A stretch of 64,000 bases of DNA from Naegleria lovaniensis (taxonomy: Eukaryota; Heterolobosea; Eutetramitea; Acrasida; Naegleriidae), in NCBI RefSeq assembly GCF_003324165.1, contig NW_025407836.1:605700-669699 (forward strand), read 5' to 3'. This document shows positions 20,949-31,889 of the stretch, piece after piece. The notes beneath the pieces were generated by a model. The model worked only from the letters and a program-made list of their open reading frames with translations, searched no databases and was not told the origin of the DNA. The position numbers and the translations under genes were made by a program. How positions within the stretch are numbered: position 1 is the stretch's first letter; every line of letters begins with the position of its first letter.

Positions 20949-22028
20949 CTATTTACAGACGCTTTTTTGATATTTTAAAAATATGGACTGCCAATCGTTT
21001 CGTTTGTCCGTACTATATGTTGAGGGTAGCGAGGCATGCTTTGCATTGTGGATACTGTATGGAGAGAAAAAGATGGAGAAGTTGTTGTTGGAGCGAGTTG
21101 TGACATCCATGTCATGGCCCACACTCGAGGTTGTCGTGGATGAAGACAACATGGAATAAGCACTGTGATCCAAGCTGCCAGCGGCAGGTGCAAAAAAGTG
21201 AATAGGTTGGATTTCTAGAGCAAATTTTTCAATATCGTCTGCGGATATCTTATTGGCATCAATGTTTTTGTCAAAACATATCATTCTCTCAACTTCTTGA
21301 AGAAGCGTCGAATATTCTTGATTTACAGTAATATTTTCGCATTGCGAGCATTGATGATATAAATAATAAATAGCCTTACTCAGCTGGCCAAGCTTAAAGT
21401 GACACTTCGCCAGTTGAAAACAAATCTGATAGTACAAATAAAGATAATAATTATCGCTCTCGTCAATATGAACTGGAGTCACTTGCTGAGAGGGTTCGAC
21501 TTTGACCAGCGACCGTTCCTCATGACCCACACGAGTTGTCCTCTCATTGTGACCTTTTCCTAGTATTGTTTTGTTATCGGAATTGGATCGTTGTTTGTGC
21601 TTTTTGTTTTTTTGTTTGGAAGACGAGGCTTGATGTCTTGTCTGTATGGTTGACGATGATGATGATACACCGTGTTCATGCCTCTGTTCTTGGGCGATCG
21701 TTGATTTTGTTGAATGTTGTTGCTGCACCAATGATGCTGATTGTTGTTGTTGCTGCACCAACTCCAATTCTACTAGATTTTTACAATCCAAAAAGCTTTC
21801 AAGAGCAAGAAAGTATTTTCCTTGATTATACCTAGAAACGCTTAACGCATATAATTCCTTGACCTTGTGGTATGAATTCACGATCATTTGATGATGTTCC
21901 GATGATGACGGTTGAACATTCATGATAGAAGATGACGACGCCTCTTGATGGATATTCAAACTTCCTTCTCCTCCTCCGTTATAACCGTTAGGATGATTCC
22001 GTGATGTTGTTGCCATAACACTAGTCAT
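20949..22028 (-). CDS. Hypothetical TPR-like protein with low-complexity linker
   Basis: Single exon, 359 residues from the ATG at 22028; the longer frame to 22040 has no ATG. Two helical hairpins with TPR character are visible: YALSVSRYNQGKYFLALESF near residue 60, and YYQICFQLAKCHFKLGQLSK near residue 200. They are separated by a poly-Gln, Ser-rich and basic segment (KQKNKKHKQR). The N- and C-terminal regions are Ser/Thr/Asn-rich and probably disordered. I do not recognise a specific orthologue. The function is unknown, perhaps scaffolding. Confidence 0.6.
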   Translation of the reverse strand: MTSVMATTSRNHPNGYNGGGEGSLNIHQEASSSSIMNVQPSSSEHHQMIVNSYHKVKELYALSVSRYNQGKYFLALESFLDCKNLVELELVQQQQQSASLVQQQHSTKSTIAQEQRHEHGVSSSSSTIQTRHQASSSKQKNKKHKQRSNSDNKTILGKGHNERTTRVGHEERSLVKVEPSQQVTPVHIDESDNYYLYLYYQICFQLAKCHFKLGQLSKAIYYLYHQCSQCENITVNQEYSTLLQEVERMICFDKNIDANKISADDIEKFALEIQPIHFFAPAAGSLDHSAYSMLSSSTTTSSVGHDMDVTTRSNNNFSIFFSPYSIHNAKHASLPSTYSTDKRNDWQSIFLKYQKSVCK

Positions 22029-22626
22029 GTTACTATTCAATTTCCAATGAAATTAGACGTTACTAATGATTAGTGCTATTATTATTTCAAAAATATTCAA
22101 AACGTAATGATGATGATCTTCGGGATGAAAAAAACGTTCAAATTCCAAAAACAAACTCTCTCTGGATGTTGTTCAACCTGGACGAAGTGACAGACTCTAA
22201 AAATGTTGCAACAACGAAAAGAGAGCAAGGCTTTTCGGATCAAGATTTCAGAATCTTTTTTGAAAATGGAGATTCTCTTGTTGAATTTTTTTTTTGAAAA
22301 GTTCTAAATTTGAATTGCTGGTCTTTTTCGTGAACAACGATGTAGTTTCAAAATAGTTGAATAGTTACATCATTTGAAAGAAGAAGATTAAACCACTTTC
22401 AACAAAACTGTCTTCACAATTAAGATCATTCAAAAGAAGCCAGATAAGAGAGCTTTCAGAATATTCACATTAACTCCAACAATAATCCACCAATATGGAT
22501 TCTAATTGATTCGTTGATGCATTTTTAAAGAACTAGTTTCCATTTTGTAACAACAAATGTTACAATCTATTTTGTTAAGAAAGAGATGTGTTGATTATCT
22601 CGAGAGGTTTATTCATTGCAAAAAAA
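22029..22626. other. Divergent intergenic stretch, no gene seen
   Basis: About 600 bases of A/T-rich sequence lie between the start codons of the minus-strand TPR-like gene and the plus-strand DUF4116 gene. Short frames exist, but none resembles a protein domain. The A run ending at 22626 directly precedes the DUF4116 start codon. Confidence 0.4.
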
Positions 22627-24102
22627 ATGTCTCCACCCACAACCATTCATTTAACAGATCTCATCATTCCTTCATCATCCTCTCATGTTCAACAATTACT
22701 TCATCAAAAATTCATACACAAAGGATTCACCTTATTTCTACACAATAGAGAAGAATATATAAAATCCATTCCGAAATCTAGAAGAATGCGGTACATGAGA
22801 CAACAAGAATATTTTCCAATCGAATTTTTTCAAGATGAAGAAATTGTTGTAAAAGTTGGTCAACCATTCGTTGAACATCATTATGCATTTGAAGCTAAAT
22901 ATGAAGCTCCTGATTCGTTTAAGGAATATGTGAATAATTATCACTTGGAGAATTCAAATATTGTTGTACAACAAGAAGTGAAAATTGAGAAAGAGGAAAA
23001 AATTGAAAAACCAAAAAAGATTAAAAAGAATTTAATGTGTGTCCTTACAAACAAAGAAGAGGCATTGAAAATTGTTGAAAATAATGGAAAACATTTATAT
23101 AGAGTTTGTGATGAATTGAAAAACGACAAGGAGGTAGTGTGGAAAGCAATTCAACAAAACATTTGTGCCATTCAATTTGCATCACAAGAGTTGAGAAATG
23201 ATTTGGAATTGGCAACATTTACTATTGCAAAAAATGGTCTATTATTGAAATGGCTATCTACAGAATTAAGAAACGACAAGAATCTTGTTCTCTTGGCTGT
23301 GACTACAAATGGAAATGCCTTTCAATATGCTTCTCGAAAACTCCAACACGACAAAGAGATTGTTATAGCAGCCATTACAAATTGTAGATCTGCTTACAAT
23401 CAAGTACCACAATCCTTGAAGAAAGATAGTCAAGTTATGAAAGTATTATTTAAGGAAATTGATTATTCCAAAATTGACTTCAAATTGGCTAAAAAATTAT
23501 GTTCTCGAAAAAACATATTTGCCTTCTTATCGGATGAATTGAGAAATGATAAGAAAATGGTTCAAATAGCCGCACAACAATATGCCTCCTCCATTCAATT
23601 TGCTTCTCCAGAACTTAAAAATGACAAGGATTTCATATTCCACTTGTTACAAGGAAATGCCTTAATATTGTCATATTTACCAGAATTGCAAAAGGACAAG
23701 GAATTCATGATGAGAGCTGTGTCCATTTGTGGAGTGTTTCGATATGCTTCGTATTCTCTCACTGCAGATAAGCATGTGGTGGCACAAGCTTGTTCATATC
23801 ATCATTCAGCCATTGGTTGTGCTGCTTCAACGTTATTGGATGATTCAGAGTTTATTCTGGATTTACTTTCTTTGAATCCATTGGTGTATAATAATTATCG
23901 TATGGGAAGATATAGAAGAGATGATGAGTTTACTAAGAAAGCAATGGAAAGAACGGGAATGGTGTATTCTTATCGACTTGTGAAAGATCCACAAGAATTT
24001 TCAAAATTATTGGACCTGGTTTTGGAAAGGAAATACTATGGATGCAGTATTCCAAAACGTTATCTTGGATTGGAAGAGCTTCGAAAGAAGTCAATAAATT
24101 AA
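22627..24102 (+). CDS. DUF4116 repeat protein
   Basis: Single exon, 491 residues. After an N-terminal region of about 150 residues there are at least six tandem DUF4116-type units of about 48-50 residues, each with the pattern LRNDKE-hh-hhAh-xNG-xhhxxhSxxL. Examples are CDELKNDKEVVWKAIQQN, STELRNDKNLVLLAVTTNG and SDELRNDKKMVQIAAQQY. The family is common in heteroloboseans and giant viruses; its role is unknown. The ATG at 22627 follows eight A residues, as for many genes here. A decayed relative lies at 33.3-34.7 kb in the same orientation. Confidence 0.85.
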   Translation: MSPPTTIHLTDLIIPSSSSHVQQLLHQKFIHKGFTLFLHNREEYIKSIPKSRRMRYMRQQEYFPIEFFQDEEIVVKVGQPFVEHHYAFEAKYEAPDSFKEYVNNYHLENSNIVVQQEVKIEKEEKIEKPKKIKKNLMCVLTNKEEALKIVENNGKHLYRVCDELKNDKEVVWKAIQQNICAIQFASQELRNDLELATFTIAKNGLLLKWLSTELRNDKNLVLLAVTTNGNAFQYASRKLQHDKEIVIAAITNCRSAYNQVPQSLKKDSQVMKVLFKEIDYSKIDFKLAKKLCSRKNIFAFLSDELRNDKKMVQIAAQQYASSIQFASPELKNDKDFIFHLLQGNALILSYLPELQKDKEFMMRAVSICGVFRYASYSLTADKHVVAQACSYHHSAIGCAASTLLDDSEFILDLLSLNPLVYNNYRMGRYRRDDEFTKKAMERTGMVYSYRLVKDPQEFSKLLDLVLERKYYGCSIPKRYLGLEELRKKSIN

Positions 24103-24285
24103 GTATTGGAGTATTCACTATTGTAAAAAGAATCAAGTTGTGCAACCCTCAAAAAATAAGCTTAACTTTAATAATTTCTAATACTTTGAAAAGGAGGTGT
24201 AAGGTTTTTAATATGGAGAGTTTTTATGGTACAGTATTTGCGTTGAAATCAATCTTTTTGAGATTAATTTCACACACAAGAAATC

Positions 24286-26278
24286 TTAATGTAAATTCAA
24301 AGCAATGTCAATATCTTCAGGTTTTCGTTCTTTCGGTAAAACAAATCTCTTCTTTCTGAATCGTTTATATCCCAAACAATTCATCCAAATAATGGGAAAT
24401 AATAAAACTCCAAGCACTAAATAACTTGCCCATAAAATATTCATACTCGATAACATGCCCACGCAACCTGAATCCACAACATTGACAAAGGATTGTCCGA
24501 CACGACTACAATTATTGTGTGTCATGAACGTTGGAACGAGATCGTCATGGAAGAGAGTAATAGTGTCGACTGATTTTTGGACATTGGCTTGAGTTTGTGG
24601 ATTGGCTTGAACATAATCAATGGTGACGGCACTACTCAAGTTGGCATAGATAATGTTAAAGTATCGTTTTTGAGGATCGTCGTTGGTTAATTTTTGATTC
24701 AAACTTGTAATCATGGTGTCAATGAGTGTCATGTCAATTCCACTATTTGCCACGAGGACACTTTCATTGGAACATTTGGAAAAGATTTGAACGAGAGAGG
24801 AGATTTGTTTCACAAGTTCTGAACTTCCAGTACTATTCGAATATTGACCTTGTAAATAACGATCTGCAGTGGCACACATGTCTTGCGTGACAACTGCAAA
24901 TGCAAAATGCACGGTATATAAAATCCAACAACACACGAGCATCATGTAACCAAATCTCACACCGTATGCAGCAAATTCTTTCCAATGAGTCACTCCGCTC
25001 AATAATCCCAATAATGGAACAAACAAAATAACCAACGCAATGAGCATTAATAAAAAGTATCGAATGAAATTCATGTGACGAATTTCTCGTGTCAAAGTAC
25101 TTGTTGCATTCATACTGGCTTGTTGTTGAGACATTAATGAACTAATATCTGTTAATTGAGCGTTAGAGCCAGACGCTACTTGAATTCTATTGGTCACAAT
25201 TTGTAATTCAATGGATTGATTAAACATGGTATTGAGTCCAGATTTAAAATTCGAACGACCATATTCAAATGCATTATTAAAAATCACATTTCCAATAATT
25301 ACCAAGACTACAAGTCCTGTCACAACCACAAGTGCCACTGCAATAATAATTTTCAATGTGAACACTTGACACATGCCATAAGGTTCTTTTCTTGGTTCTC
25401 GTCCATAGAATAATTGTTTGGTTGGTTCGACGCCTCCAAAACATCCCAATGTACGAAAGGTATCACAACAGAGTAACATTAAAATTGAAATGATACTCAA
25501 AATTCCTCCTCCCAATGCCAATGTACCAATTCCTTGCCAGCTGTCATTGTTTTTGACATGTTCATCAACATGCATTTGACAAACAAATTATTTCAAATAC
25601 ATCAAATTCATAAATTCAAAATTCGAATACTTACTAGTCCGAACTTTCTGGATCAAATGTATCTGGAGCTTGCGTTCCATGAAATGTCATTCTCACCAAA
25701 TTCATCTTTAATGATGCAATTTGTTTGCTAATACTATAGAATGGATTATAACTTTCAGAACTTCCTGAAGTTCCTCGTGAATCATTGGAGGATGTAGAAT
25801 GGACATTCATGATTGAGAGAAATGGAGAATGATATAAATTCAAAGAGTCTTGTTGGTTCATCATGTCTTTAAAGAATGGTTCTTCGGAAAAGTCAGACCT
25901 GCCAAATGTCAAAGAAGGTATGGGTCGAGCGTGTACCAAAAAGAAGAAGGACGAGGATGGATGGGATGAAATGCTCGTTGATGATTGTGGAGGACTTGTA
26001 GTATCGAAATGGTTTCTATAAAAGGAAATTGTTTGAATCACGATGAACCATAGAAATGATGAGACGGAAAGGAAAAACAATAAAAACAATAATCGCTGCA
26101 AAGACGACGATGAAGAACCATTTCTAAATTTCGAAAATTTCTTTCGATTCATGTTTTGAAAGATTCGATCCTGTAGATCAGAAGAGAATGTTGTTGTTGT
26201 TCGTGAATATATTGATGATGCTAATGATGGCAACGAATGAGGATAATGCAAACACGAATCATGTGCGTGGGAGGTCAT
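24286..26278 (-). CDS. Tweety-like multi-pass membrane protein
   Basis: Two exons (26278-25635 and 25540-24286), GT-AG intron, give about 632 residues. The splice joins ...DPESSDY to WQGIGTLALGGGIL, a good fit to the DYW..G motif that opens this family. A hydrophobic signal-anchor lies near residues 61-83. Five more TM segments follow: about 218-240, 270-295 (IIIAVALVVVTGLVVLVIIG), 365-390 (YFLLMLIALVILFVPLL), 400-425, and one near the C-terminus (YLVLGVLLFPIIW). Two large loops rich in NxS/NxT and cysteines lie between them. This layout resembles the Tweety/plant DUF family of putative anion-channel or cell-surface proteins. Exact family and transport activity are uncertain. The start at 26278 follows an A-rich leader; other upstream ATGs are possible. 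Confidence 0.65.
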
Positions 26279-26761
26279 TCTTTTTTTTGTAATTTTTTGA
26301 AAATGTTCTTTGACAAGAGACATTTGCCAAGGAAGTGGAAATAGAAACAAAAAGCTGTGCACGATGTTCACTTCTATGTGAGAGAACATACAACAAGAAC
26401 TCTGAGTGTGGAAAAGAATGCTCAACTTTGAAAGAACCTCTTCACAGGATAAGTGTTGAACTTTAGGAGATGCTTATTTCATGTATTTCATGGACTTAAA
26501 GACGGTAAGAGAGATTATTTGCAGCACAAGTTACAGAGCTAGTTGAACATGATCATCCAATGATAACTTTTCAATTGTTGTTACAAATTGTTTTTTATTA
26601 TTATTATGAACAACCTACAAGAGGTTTTTAAATGAAAGACTCAATTTCTTGAGTGAGCAGCATGTGTGCTTTTTGAATGTCCTTCTCTACATGTTGTACA
26701 TACAAATACATGTCTTTGTCTTGTTAGGTAGCGAGAGCTAGAGAAATACAAACTAACATAA
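26279..26761. other. Intergenic region, no gene seen
   Basis: AT-rich sequence between the Tweety-like gene start and the 3' end of the small secreted peptide gene. An extension of the Tweety-like reading frame reaches 26425, but its composition suggests leader sequence rather than protein. Confidence 0.35.
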
Positions 26762-26941
26762 TTAAAAGATGAATGCCAACAAGGCCAATAAACAAAAGAC
26801 CATCAAACCAACAATTCCTCCATTCATAACTGAGGAAGCACCATCAACCATCTCCGAAGGATAATATTGAGCTTGGACCAATTGGGAGGATGAAAACAAG
26901 GCTAACAAGCACACAATGAGGAAGATCAAAGTAGCGTTCAT
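26762..26941 (-). CDS. Small secreted or membrane peptide (59 aa)
   Basis: A 59-residue protein beginning MNATLIFLIVCLLALFSSS, a clear signal peptide likely cut after QLVQA, then a short mature segment (QYYPSEMVDGASSVMNGG) and a hydrophobic tail (IVGLMVFCLLALLAFIF). The layout, a tiny exposed peptide between two hydrophobic ends, resembles small GPI-anchored or single-span surface peptides such as plant AG-peptides, but the homology is unknown. An upstream in-frame ATG at 26968 would mask the signal peptide, so I prefer 26941. Confidence 0.55.
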   Translation of the reverse strand: MNATLIFLIVCLLALFSSSQLVQAQYYPSEMVDGASSVMNGGIVGLMVFCLLALLAFIF

Positions 26942-27977
26942 TTCTTTCAGGGAATTATTATTCTTCAATATATATTGAGTAATGTTTCAACGAGTGGTTG
27001 TTGTGTTTTTTTTGTTGTTGAGGAAAACGGTTGGTAGCTGCTGAATCTTGCAATTTATTCCTTCTTCGTATCGCTCTTATTGTGTGTTGTTGTTTGAGAG
27101 AGAATAAAAGAGAGATGACGCTGTTTTTGTGTTGAGGTATCCACCGATGAATAACGACCCCTCAACATGTGTATTTCCTTTCATTGCCTGAGGTTCCTTT
27201 TTTTGAAAGAGAGTTACTGAATAGAGAAACCTCAAGAAAAAACAGTCAACTCGTTTACAATGAATTGTTGTAAACAATATGCGAAGGTTGGAGATTGGAA
27301 AAGGAGGGAGTCACGAATTGGCCAAATCGGTGGAATTTAAAGTTTTTTATGAGGAATGAAGGAAGCATTTACCTACAAAAGGGTGTTAGAATATTTTTTG
27401 ATGCGGACCTTGTCTCTCACACCGAAACACGTGCAAGGTATAACTTGAAAAGATGCTGTTAGTACTGAGGAGTGTATTGGAGGCTATTTGAGAGTTTTCG
27501 TGTTTGAGTGCAAAACAACTATTGAGGAAATATCAAATTGGAACTGTATTCAAATAGTCTGTTACAATAATTGTTAATAGTATTAAACTGTTATGCGATT
27601 ACCGTTAACCATTTTCAGGTGAATGAAACGATTTTCAGTAATTCTTTTTCAGTGGATAGTCAAAGAAGTGCAATTCTTCGATTATTCTGCAACAATATAT
27701 CAAGAAAGTGTTTCATGTGAATTTGTTTGAAATTCCTCTCTAACAACGTCATCTTCAAATACCACAAACGTTTGTCCAGATGTACTCTGCGGTATGTAAT
27801 TGCATCCTCATGCATGCTGCGGGAGGAAGCAATAATTTTCAATGTTTGTCAAATCTTACAAAAAACTAAAATGCATAGGATTGAGGTTTGGAATTTCCAA
27901 GAAAAGATTCTTTTTCGCTTTTTCGTTCTCCATCAAAAAAATTCAAGAGTCAACTTGCAAGCCAACCGTACCGTCGA
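26942..27977. other. Intergenic region of about 1 kb, no convincing gene
   Basis: Divergent spacer between the 59-aa peptide gene and the GGCT-fold gene. Short frames on both strands lack domain-like sequence. The frame of the downstream gene stays open upstream of its ATG (from about 27888) but has no ATG there; a missed leader exon is possible. Confidence 0.35.
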
Positions 27978-29456
27978 ATGAAGAATCCTTCCTCTTCTCG
28001 CAACGCCACTTGCTCCGACTCTTCTTGTTGTTTCATTACCACTGAAATTTCCAAAAACGCAATTCTAAATTCATTACAAGATGAGGTACCGAGTGATCGG
28101 AAAGAACCATTCCATTCTTTTAATGATCGTGAGGAGCAACAGCAACAACAATCGAAATTGAATAATTCATCATTGGATGGAGCATCTTCCACTAGCACGA
28201 CAATAATTACTTCACCGAAACCGATTACAGCTCCACCCATGAACGAAAAAGGAAAGGAATTTTGTTTAATGTTATTGGATCGATTATTACAAGAACATGA
28301 TTTAAAAATTTTACATTCAAATTCCAAATATGATTCTTCTAGTGTTAAGCAAACACGGAATGAAGATTCTGATCGGAATATGGATGATCATCATTTGAAC
28401 GACAATAAGCTCAACACTTGTTGCTGTTGTGACAAGGAGAAGGAAAATAATTTTCCAGGTGTGATGAAGCCAACATCCATTTCAAGAGAGCATTGGCCTC
28501 AGTATATCACAATTTGTGGCATTGGAAGTTTATTATCGGAAAAATCAGCGAAACGAACATTTCCTGAACTACATAATTTTCGAAAAGCGATTGTTAAGGG
28601 TTATCTTCGAACCTTTAATTTAGTTGCAATTTCGAGTTTACCTTTTGGAGATTTGGAAAAGAGAAAAGTGGCATCGGTAGCGGCCGCTTCACACGATGAA
28701 GTGAGTGACATGGTTTGTCAGAAAATTATTGCAAAACAACAAGAACATTATAAAGAAATTGGAAATTCGAATCAAAGGAAACAACAAATTCAACGGCCAC
28801 AAGATATTGAAATGTATTGTACAGCCTTTGAAGTTCCACTTTCGGAGGAGATTTGGTGTGCATTCATGACAAGAGAGCATCGATATCAACTAAAATTTGT
28901 GACACTCGATCAAGAATTTAAGAATGACACTTTTGTGCCAAGTTGTTCGTGTGCAAATGGCTCATGTGGAGGAGGCTCTGAAAATAGCTGTCAATGCTGT
29001 AACTGCTCAGTGACATTTCAAAATCACCTCGTGTCGTGTGGATGCAAAGCATTGATCTGCTGTCAATACAATGACGATCTTTACAAAACAGAGCGATGCA
29101 TTACCTATGAAAATGAATTTCATGAAAGAGTTGCTCGGCATTACAATGGAAGAATTTGGTATCACACCAAAGATGTGTACTTGGAAAGTCAACAATGCAC
29201 ACAAGAATGCATGATGACTTGTGAAACGACACTTGAAAATTCAGACACAACACCCACCAAAATAGCTCAAATTCCAATCAAACCCATTTCAAAATATCTC
29301 GAACTATGTTTCAATGCAGCATTAGAATTGGGAACAGATGTGTTACGAAATTTCATGTACACGAGCATTCTTGCTGATGGTCAAACCCTCATGGAAGATT
29401 ATGTGAAAATTGAAGAACCAGAACTGTATGAAAAGTATTCAAAATATTACTTGTAA
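27978..29456 (+). CDS. Gamma-glutamylcyclotransferase-fold protein with Cys-rich insert
   Basis: 492 residues from the first in-frame ATG. The core from about residue 178 reads ICGIGSLLSEKSAKRTFP then GYLRTFNLVAISS, the GSLL and RxFNLV elements of GGCT/AIG2-like folds. REHRYQLKFV is a candidate for the acidic-residue strand of the pocket. The N-terminal 170 residues are Ser/Gln-rich and contain a CCCC cluster. In the middle a block (about 315-350) has 14 or more Cys, such as CSCANGSCGGGSENSCQCC, followed by CGCKALICCQY; this could bind metal. The C-terminal helices (YLELCFNAALELGTDVLRNF) match the long tail seen in fungal and plant homologues. Substrate and activity are unknown. Confidence 0.6.
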   Translation: MKNPSSSRNATCSDSSCCFITTEISKNAILNSLQDEVPSDRKEPFHSFNDREEQQQQQSKLNNSSLDGASSTSTTIITSPKPITAPPMNEKGKEFCLMLLDRLLQEHDLKILHSNSKYDSSSVKQTRNEDSDRNMDDHHLNDNKLNTCCCCDKEKENNFPGVMKPTSISREHWPQYITICGIGSLLSEKSAKRTFPELHNFRKAIVKGYLRTFNLVAISSLPFGDLEKRKVASVAAASHDEVSDMVCQKIIAKQQEHYKEIGNSNQRKQQIQRPQDIEMYCTAFEVPLSEEIWCAFMTREHRYQLKFVTLDQEFKNDTFVPSCSCANGSCGGGSENSCQCCNCSVTFQNHLVSCGCKALICCQYNDDLYKTERCITYENEFHERVARHYNGRIWYHTKDVYLESQQCTQECMMTCETTLENSDTTPTKIAQIPIKPISKYLELCFNAALELGTDVLRNFMYTSILADGQTLMEDYVKIEEPELYEKYSKYYL

Positions 29457-29586
29457 GAACGCTTGAATTAGTTCTTCATTCAGTTCAACGAGCGTTATAT
29501 GTTGTTCGCACACCACAATTTCGAAAATGAATGTTCTTCTTTATCCTACTTTGCGAATAATTATTTAACAATCAAAAATAGCAACA

Positions 29587-31675
29587 ATGAATTTTGAAAA
29601 AAAAATGAGCAAATCCGACGACGAGTTGTTTCAAAATTTGTGTTCATTATTTCCCAATCTTGAAACGGATGTGATTGAATCAGTGATGGAACAATGCAGT
29701 CATGATGAAGAGGCTTGTATTGAGTTGTTGGTGGATATTGCTGGAGAAGAAGATTCCGAAATGATCTCATCGGAAGCAACAATAACAACGGAAAAGGACA
29801 CAATAACGAATCAGAATGAAACAACAGATGAAGAAGAAATTTATGCTTTGGATGATTTTCATGATGATGATGAGATGATCACAGAAAGAACCACCTCATC
29901 CGATTCCAAAACAGAAAAATCAAAAAAACTATTTGCCCTATTGCGGGATGATGAGATTTTAGATGAAATGGAAAAGGAATTGTCTCTGGCGAGCACGATT
30001 TTACCCGTTCAAACTAAATATCAAATCGATGCTATTTTAAAAGTATGTTTTAGGATGTGAAAATGGTTAACTTGAATCGTGATGTGACCAATACATAGTT
30101 CTATAAATGGAATACTGATAAATTAATTCAAGATTATGGTGAGCTTGGAATTGATGGAATACTTTGCAAAAGTGGATTATCGGTCAACAAACAATCTCAA
30201 GACGAAACTACAAGCAATTCTTGCTGTGAATCTTGCTTCAACGAAAACGTATCACTCATTAAGAATGACATTTGTGGACATGAATTTTGCGAAGATTGTT
30301 GGCGTAGTTATATTGAGTCTAGTATTTCACAAGGCCTTCTTAATGGAAGCAAAATCAATTGTATGGCTTTTGGATGCAACGCTACCATCACTGAGGAGTT
30401 CATGATGTCCTTTGTCAGTGAAAAGTTTAACGAAATGTTTTTGAAAACCAAAATCGATTTATTTGTCGCCAACAATCACAGATTGCGATGGTGTGTGACC
30501 CCTCACTGTGGATACTGCATTAAGAAGCTATGTGATGAAACCTTGTATTATGTCCATTGTAATTGCGATGCTGAATTTTGTTTTCATTGTGGAGAAGAGC
30601 CGCATTTCCCAGGTTTGTTTTTCTTTTTACAGTAAGATATTATTAACATGTGTGTTTTTCAAATATATTTGTAGCTACTTGTGAAATGTTACAGAAATTC
30701 TGTAAATATGGACAGGATATTTCTCGAAATGTAGAATTCATTAAGAACACTAGTACTCAATGTCCAGGATGTAAAGTTTTTATTTCCAAAAATCAAGGAT
30801 GGTAAGTTTTACAAAGGCTCTCGTTTTTCCATGTTAATAATACCGTTGTTTCAAATAATTTTCAAGTGATCAAATGACGTAAGTTGAAAAACAATCATAC
30901 AAGTTCATTTACTCACCACACTACACCTTTCTCAAACTCATGTAATCTTTGATTTTTACTCATCAGATGTTCCCTCTGTCGCACAAGATTTTGTTATTCA
31001 TGTGGTAAACAACATGGTTATGGTGTGATGTGTGATGGTGTCAAAGAGAGAGGCGCCAAATTTAACGACGAGGATTATTATATTGAGGAAATTCACACCC
31101 GATTTATGTACAAGTATAATCTCTATAAGCAGTGGTTGACAGAACAACAATCAAGTCAATACCTTTATAACTTGATCATCTCCTGTCGATCGACAGCAAC
31201 GTCACAATTTGGATATATTGACAGCGATTTTAAATTTATGTTTTCAATGCTTTCGATGATTGTTCGAACTCGACGATTATTGAAATCGTGTTCAATCTTT
31301 GCATTCTTTGCCTTTGGTTTGGATGTGTTCTTGAAGGAAAACTCTCTGACGAAGCCTGTAGATAAAACGCTCAAGAGAAATGTCACTGAGAAGAAAAAAT
31401 CAGAAAAAGCCAAACAAGAACTCCGTCACGACCTGAATAATCTCAAAACCTATGGTTCACTTTTTGACAGTCATTATGAGAACTTGGAAAAATATATTCA
31501 GAAATTGTTAGGAAATTTATTTGAGTTCATAGCCAAAGGTTTTGACCATTCCAAACACAATGCATTTGGTGGATTCAAATTACAAACCACAAAACTCATG
31601 AATGTGATCACTAAACAAACAGAGAATTTAATTGATACGATTAAGCGAATGGAAATGAACGATTTGAAACACTAG
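29587..31675 (+). CDS. RING-between-RING (RBR) E3 ubiquitin ligase
   Basis: Five exons (29587-30042, 30099-30612, 30675-30801, 30867-30878, 30967-31675) with GT-AG introns keep frame for 605 residues. The N-terminus (about 10-50) looks like a CUE/UBA ubiquitin-binding helix bundle, followed by an acidic linker. RING1 begins with CCESC near 194 (CGHEFCEDCW follows). The IBR region includes CVTPHCGYCIKKLC and CNCDAEFCFHCGEEPH. RING2 reads TQCPGCKVFISKNQGC, then DQMTCSLCRTRFCYSCG. The Cys of QGCDQM (about residue 366) is the expected thioester-forming residue, and its codon is split by an intron. The C-terminal helices resemble an Ariadne-type tail. Membership of the RBR class is firm; the Ariadne subtype is an inference. 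Confidence 0.88.
30867..30878 (+). other. 12-nt microexon of the RBR ligase gene
   Basis: The 12-base exon lies between introns of 65 and 88 nt. It is preceded by TTTTCAAG and followed by GTAAGT. It contributes the last base of a Cys codon, then Asp-Gln-Met, and two bases of Thr, which exactly complete the RING2 GCDQMTC motif. Skipping it would delete the motif but keep frame. Confidence 0.8.
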
Positions 31676-31889
31676 ATGATATTTCCTATCCTGATTACGA
31701 GAATTATTTGATCTGTTTTCATCTATGGTTTGTTTATTTGAGATTAAATAGCAACTACTGATTTCAATACATCCTGAAATTGTGGCTTGACATCAAAGCT
31801 GGCGTTCCCGTTACTGCATGAAGGGAAACACAAAAATGGAAGTTCGTTGCATTCTCAGAAACACAGCATGAACACCAACAACAAAAAAA

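Noticed and set aside
27077-27277. Minus-strand 66-residue frame in the spacer
   Set aside because: No homology-like motif, no A-rich leader, no splice context.
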